From: Ruminiclostridium sp.
GTDB lineage: Bacteria > Bacillota_A > Clostridia > Oscillospirales > Ruminococcaceae
Reading direction: 5' to 3'
NCBI GenBank assembly: GCA_017550775.1
Contig: JAFZOA010000475.1
Span: forward strand, 1-8,220
DNA length: 8,220 bases
Of the stretch, positions 5,949 to 8,220 are shown one piece after another. Position 1 is the stretch's first letter. Each line of letters opens with the position of its first letter. A program made the position numbers and the translations under genes. Below the pieces are notes generated by a model that did no database searches, had not been told where the DNA came from, and saw only the letters and a program-made list of their open reading frames with translations.

Positions 5949-7265
5949 TTAATATACATAAACGTCCGAGTAATTGCCGCTCTTGGCAATATAATCGGCA
6001 AATGTCTGCTTGTCTGACGCGCTTGCGTAGAAGGTCGCATCTATGCGCCGGAACCCGGTGCCGTCAAGCGCTATCTCCGCGGCTATCCAGCCCTTTTCCG
6101 GAGTATATACCTCATTCCACGCGTGGTAGATGTTCGGGCTCGCGTAGCCTATTATCAGTCGGGTCGGCACGCCCTGCGAGCGGAGCATTGCCGCAGTCAG
6201 GGAGGCGTAGTCGAAGCAGATCCCCTGCTTTCTCGCGAGAACGCTGTCCGGGTCCGGGATATACCCGCTCGTGACAGAAGCGGCGAGCGCCTTGTCGTAG
6301 GTGATGTTGTCCGTGACGTATTTGAACACCGCCGCGATCTTCTCTATGTTGGTGGTACAGCCTGCGCACACCTCAGATGCCTTCGCTACGCAGACCGAGC
6401 CTGCGTTAAAGTTCACGAACTGGTTCCTGTACCTGAACATTCCTATCTCGTCGGAGATCTTCGCACCGAACTCCTCTCCGATAAGCTTTGCGAACTTGCC
6501 GTTATCCAGCATCTCGTACACCTCTGCGGTGTACTGACCGCTTCCCTGTGCGAGAGTGAAGTACTGCGCGCCCTTTGCGGGGTAGATATCGTAATCGAAC
6601 TGGCCGTCTCCCTTTTTCAGCAGCATTTTGAGCCTTGTGTTCCCGGTATAGTCCACGGAAATGTAACCGAGCGAGCTGTTTGAGTAGTCGAGCGTCACAT
6701 TGTCCGCCCTGAACACGTTCTTTCCGGGCGACGACACCTCGCTTATCTGCGGGGGTGAGGGCTGCGCCGGAGCCTTGGTGGTCTCCGCAGTTGTAGTGAT
6801 CGCGGCGGTTGTGGTAGTGGTCGTCTCCGCGGCAGTAGTTGTGGTAACGGTGGTAGCAGCCGCAGTGGTAGTGGTCGTTTCCGCGGTGGTGACAGCAGAG
6901 ACTTCCGTCGTTGTCACGGCTTCGGCAGTCGTATCCTCGGTCGTCTCAACAGGTTCTGTATCGGCCGGCCCGCTCTCAGAGACGCTCTCCTCCGCTGCCA
7001 CAGTCAGCTCCTCAGTCTCCCCGGAAACGTCCGAGGAATCGGCGCGCGGGGTCTCCGCATCGGAAAGCTCGGTGGTCTCCCGGGAAGTTTCTTCCGTTTC
7101 GGATACCTGCTCTTCGGTGGTCGTTACCTCGGACGATGTCACCGCCGCAGTGCTCGCCTCCGTTTTCGGGGCAGACGGCGCATTTCCTCCGCCGGAGCAT
7201 GAAGAGGCACTCATTGCCGCGCACAGCAAGGCAACGAGCAAAACGCGTTTCTTATGTACTCTCAT
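5949..7265 (-). CDS. Transglutaminase-like lipoprotein with long Ser/Thr/Glu linker
   Basis: A predicted exported lipoprotein of 438 residues. Residues 1-23 form a lipoprotein signal (MRVHKKR, hydrophobic core, S-A-S-S-C with Cys23 as lipidated residue). Residues about 28-172 are low-complexity: Ser/Glu/Thr-rich, then runs of Thr and Ala at 128-163, likely a wall-spanning linker. Residues about 183-290 look like a beta domain. Residues about 305-430 are a transglutaminase-like core with Cys350 in GICFDYA, His381 in YHAWNEV and Asp409 in RRIDATF, the expected Cys-His-Asp triad. Such folds act as proteases, peptide N-glycanases or crosslinking enzymes; the substrate is unknown. The ATG at 7265 is preferred over a GTG at 7289 because GGGGGCG lies 5 nt before it and the lipoprotein signal then starts properly. 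First gene of the pilus-like operon, 14 nt before pilC. Three extra cysteines (292, 300, 303) precede the core. Confidence 0.92.
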   Translation of the reverse strand: MRVHKKRVLLVALLCAAMSASSCSGGGNAPSAPKTEASTAAVTSSEVTTTEEQVSETEETSRETTELSDAETPRADSSDVSGETEELTVAAEESVSESGPADTEPVETTEDTTAEAVTTTEVSAVTTAETTTTTAAATTVTTTTAAETTTTTTAAITTTAETTKAPAQPSPPQISEVSSPGKNVFRADNVTLDYSNSSLGYISVDYTGNTRLKMLLKKGDGQFDYDIYPAKGAQYFTLAQGSGQYTAEVYEMLDNGKFAKLIGEEFGAKISDEIGMFRYRNQFVNFNAGSVCVAKASEVCAGCTTNIEKIAAVFKYVTDNITYDKALAASVTSGYIPDPDSVLARKQGICFDYASLTAAMLRSQGVPTRLIIGYASPNIYHAWNEVYTPEKGWIAAEIALDGTGFRRIDATFYASASDKQTFADYIAKSGNYSDVYVY

Positions 7266-7288
7266 GCAACCGCCCCCAGAACGATACA

Positions 7289-7302
7289 CCTATTATAATA
7301 GG
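7289..7302. promoter_or_regulatory. 14-bp perfect palindrome in the operon leader
   Basis: CCTATTATAATAGG is self-complementary and lies in the leader about 24 nt upstream of the lipoprotein ATG. In RNA it could make a 5-bp stem with a 4-nt loop; as DNA it could be an operator. It contains TATAAT, but no -35 box is correctly spaced, so it is not called a second promoter. Confidence 0.35.
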
Positions 7303-7336
7303 GCTATAAAAAGCACCATTTACTTACCAGTTATCT

Positions 7337-7365
7337 ATTATATCACAAAACAATCACTTTGTCAT
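7337..7365 (-). promoter_or_regulatory. Sigma-A promoter of the pilus-like operon
   Basis: On the minus strand ATGACA (7365-7360) precedes a perfect TATAAT (7342-7337) by exactly 17 bp, and a TG dinucleotide one base before the -10 makes it an extended -10. Transcription should start near 7330, giving a leader of about 65 nt before the ATG at 7265. No other convincing promoter was seen inside the operon. Confidence 0.8.
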
Positions 7366-7368
7366 CAC
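7342..7368 (-). promoter_or_regulatory. Three GTGAT direct repeats at 11-bp spacing over the operon promoter
   Basis: ATCAC on the plus strand (GTGAT on the minus) occurs at 7342-7346, 7353-7357 and 7364-7368, exactly 11 bp apart, so all face the same side of the helix. The last two units agree over eight bases (ATCACTTT). They cover the spacer and both hexamers of the pilus-operon promoter. Direct repeats at 11-bp spacing are typical of OmpR/PhoB-type response regulator sites; overlap with the core promoter would fit repression. No regulator gene is in the window. Confidence 0.45.
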
Positions 7369-7404
7369 TTTTTTAGAAAAAAATTATAAAATCAGAAAAA
7401 ACTC

Positions 7405-7432
7405 TTGACAAAACATTTATTTGTGGTATAAT
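7405..7432 (+). promoter_or_regulatory. Sigma-A promoter of ylxM-ffh
   Basis: A perfect TTGACA (7405-7410) and a perfect TATAAT (7427-7432) are separated by 16 bp, with an extended -10 TG at 7424-7425 and AT-rich DNA upstream. Transcription should begin near 7439. The two -35 boxes of the divergent promoters are about 39 bp apart. Confidence 0.88.
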
Positions 7433-7442
7433 AGAGAAGCAC

Positions 7443-7464
7443 TGTAAACCTCCCGATGTTTACA
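7443..7464 (+). promoter_or_regulatory. Hairpin at the 5' end of the ylxM-ffh transcript
   Basis: TGTAAAC (7443-7449) and GTTTACA (7458-7464) are perfect 7-bp arms around an 8-nt loop, placed just after the predicted transcription start. ACCTC at 7448-7452 is also complementary to GAGGT in the ylxM ribosome site at 7484-7488, so an alternative pairing that hides that site is possible. This may be only a 5'-stabilising stem. Confidence 0.4.
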
Positions 7465-7493
7465 CCCGTCAGAAAGGCATACCGAGGTGGCTC

Positions 7494-7820
7494 ATGGCAA
7501 AGGAACTCGAACTCGCGATACTGCTCGATCTTTACGAGCCGCTGCTCACGGATAAACAGCGTGACACCCTCGACCTTTACTACAACGAGGATCTTTCCCT
7601 CGCGGAGATCGCCGAGACCACCGGTACCACAAGACAGGCTGTGATGAAGTGCATCCACAATACCGAACACAACCTGCGGGAGCTCGAAGAAAAGCTAAAG
7701 CTCGCGGAGAAAGCGGGTACGGCGGAGAAGCTGCTGACACAGCTCGAAACCCTTACCGCCGGGAGCATAAACGAAGAAGAGTGCGGAAAGATAATACGGA
7801 AGATACGGGAACTGCTGTAA
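7494..7820 (+). CDS. ylxM: YlxM/p13-family SRP-associated DNA-binding protein
   Basis: A 108-residue helix-turn-helix protein of the YlxM family, found next to ffh in Firmicutes and linked to signal recognition particle function. The length and opening (ELELAILLDLYEPLLTDKQR at about 4-23) are typical. A sigma-70 region 4-like helix-turn-helix spans about 34-55 (LSLAEIAETTGTTRQAVMKCIH), followed by a charged helix with coiled-coil character at 56-80. The ATG at 7494 is preceded by GAGG six nt upstream. The gene ends at 7820 and its stop overlaps the ribosome site of ffh, so the two are translationally linked. Its precise role in SRP function is not settled. Confidence 0.93.
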   Translation: MAKELELAILLDLYEPLLTDKQRDTLDLYYNEDLSLAEIAETTGTTRQAVMKCIHNTEHNLRELEEKLKLAEKAGTAEKLLTQLETLTAGSINEEECGKIIRKIRELL

Positions 7821-7833
7821 AGGAGTGAGACTG

Positions 7834-8220
7834 TTGGCATTTGAAGGATTGTCGGAAAAGCTGGGCAAGGTGTTCAAGAACCTCAAAGGCTACGGAAAGC
7901 TCAACGAAAAGACCGTAAACGAGGCAATGCGCGAGGTCAAAATGGCGCTGCTCGAAGCGGACGTAAGCTACAAAGTCGTCAAGAAGTTCATCGCCGATGT
8001 TACCGAGAGAGCGGTCGGCTCCGAGGTAATGGAAAGCCTTACACCCGCACAGCAGGTAATAGATATAGTACACGAAGAGCTCTGCAAGCTCATGGGAAAC
8101 ACCAACGCTCGCATAGACTTCCCCTCGAAGCCCCCCTGCGTCATCATGATGTGCGGCTTACAGGGCGCCGGTAAGACCACCCACTCCGCCAAGCTCGCGA
8201 AGTACCTCAAGGGTCAGAAC
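7834..8220 (+). CDS. ffh: Signal recognition particle protein Ffh (5' part, continues beyond window)
   Basis: SRP54-type GTPase that binds signal peptides of nascent membrane and exported proteins together with 4.5S/6S RNA and docks with FtsY. The first 129 codons are present. Residues about 1-90 are the N domain: FEGLSEKLGKVFKNLKGYGKL at 3-23 and the ALLEADV motif at 39-44. The G domain opens with the G1 loop GLQGAGKTT at 108-116. The start is a TTG at 7834, chosen because AAAGGAG lies 8 nt upstream and LAFEGLSEKL matches the usual Ffh beginning (MAFEGLSEKL); no ATG is available nearby. Right edge cuts the gene; the rest of the G domain and the M domain are outside. Confidence 0.96.
   Translation, partial: MAFEGLSEKLGKVFKNLKGYGKLNEKTVNEAMREVKMALLEADVSYKVVKKFIADVTERAVGSEVMESLTPAQQVIDIVHEELCKLMGNTNARIDFPSKPPCVIMMCGLQGAGKTTHSAKLAKYLKGQN

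Noticed and set aside
7289..7318. Possible second -10 box (TATAAT) close to the lipoprotein start
   Set aside because: The hexamer lies inside a palindrome and no acceptable -35 box stands 16-18 bp upstream, whereas a strong promoter exists at 7337-7365.
6700..7389. Plus-strand Val/Ser-rich open frame that looks membrane-like
   Set aside because: Poly-Val arises from reading the complement of Thr-rich linker codons of the transglutaminase lipoprotein.
8152..8187. His117 just after the Ffh P-loop (GKTTH instead of GKTTT)
   Set aside because: The position lies outside the invariant GxxxxGKTT core, and a His there is, as far as I recall, seen in related Firmicute Ffh proteins, so it is not evidence of altered function.

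Overview
The window reads as chromosomal DNA from a Gram-positive anaerobic gut or rumen Firmicute, most likely a Ruminococcus or a close Oscillospiraceae relative. This rests on family resemblance: a choice-of-anchor A surface protein, a small PilT/PilC pseudopilin cluster with a DUF4860-like member, a lipoprotein with a Thr-rich linker and a transglutaminase-like domain, and a ylxM-ffh pair behind consensus sigma-A promoters. No database search was possible, so the genus is inference.

Layout. (1) 1-1485, minus strand: the N-terminal 495 codons of a secreted surface protein, with signal peptide, choice-of-anchor A domain, acidic linker and a run of 16 five-residue D-E-T-P repeats, cut by the left edge. 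(2) 1486-1995: a 510-bp gap with no gene. It holds the terminator of the next operon, a clear sigma-A promoter for the surface protein and two dyads. (3) 1996-7265, minus strand: a seven-gene operon. In transcription order it encodes a transglutaminase-like lipoprotein, a PilC/GspF platform protein, four small single-pass pilin-like proteins and a PilT-type ATPase. Gaps are 2 to 24 nt, or 32 nt at one junction whose start is uncertain, and one junction overlaps. (4) 7266-7493: a divergent intergenic region with two back-to-back consensus promoters; the leftward one is overlaid by three GTGAT units spaced exactly 11 bp apart. (5) 7494-8220, plus strand: ylxM and the start of ffh, i.e. signal recognition particle housekeeping genes, cut by the right edge.

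How the genes may work together. The central operon looks like a compact type IV pilus or pseudopilus machine: one membrane platform, one hexameric ATPase of the retraction (PilT) family and several candidate (pseudo)pilin subunits. No PilB/GspE extension ATPase, prepilin peptidase or PilM-N-O alignment genes lie between its promoter and its terminator. A lipid-anchored transglutaminase-fold enzyme with an intact Cys-His-Asp triad heads the operon, which suggests an extracytoplasmic processing or crosslinking step tied to the machine. The neighbouring surface protein has its own promoter, so any link to the pilus system is only by proximity.

The most interesting points are the PilT-only pilus operon led by a transglutaminase lipoprotein, its phased GTGAT promoter repeat, a probable non-standard start codon on the pilin gene that carries a Glu5-like residue, paired cysteines in nearly all the exported proteins, and the near-identical D-E-T-P repeat DNA.
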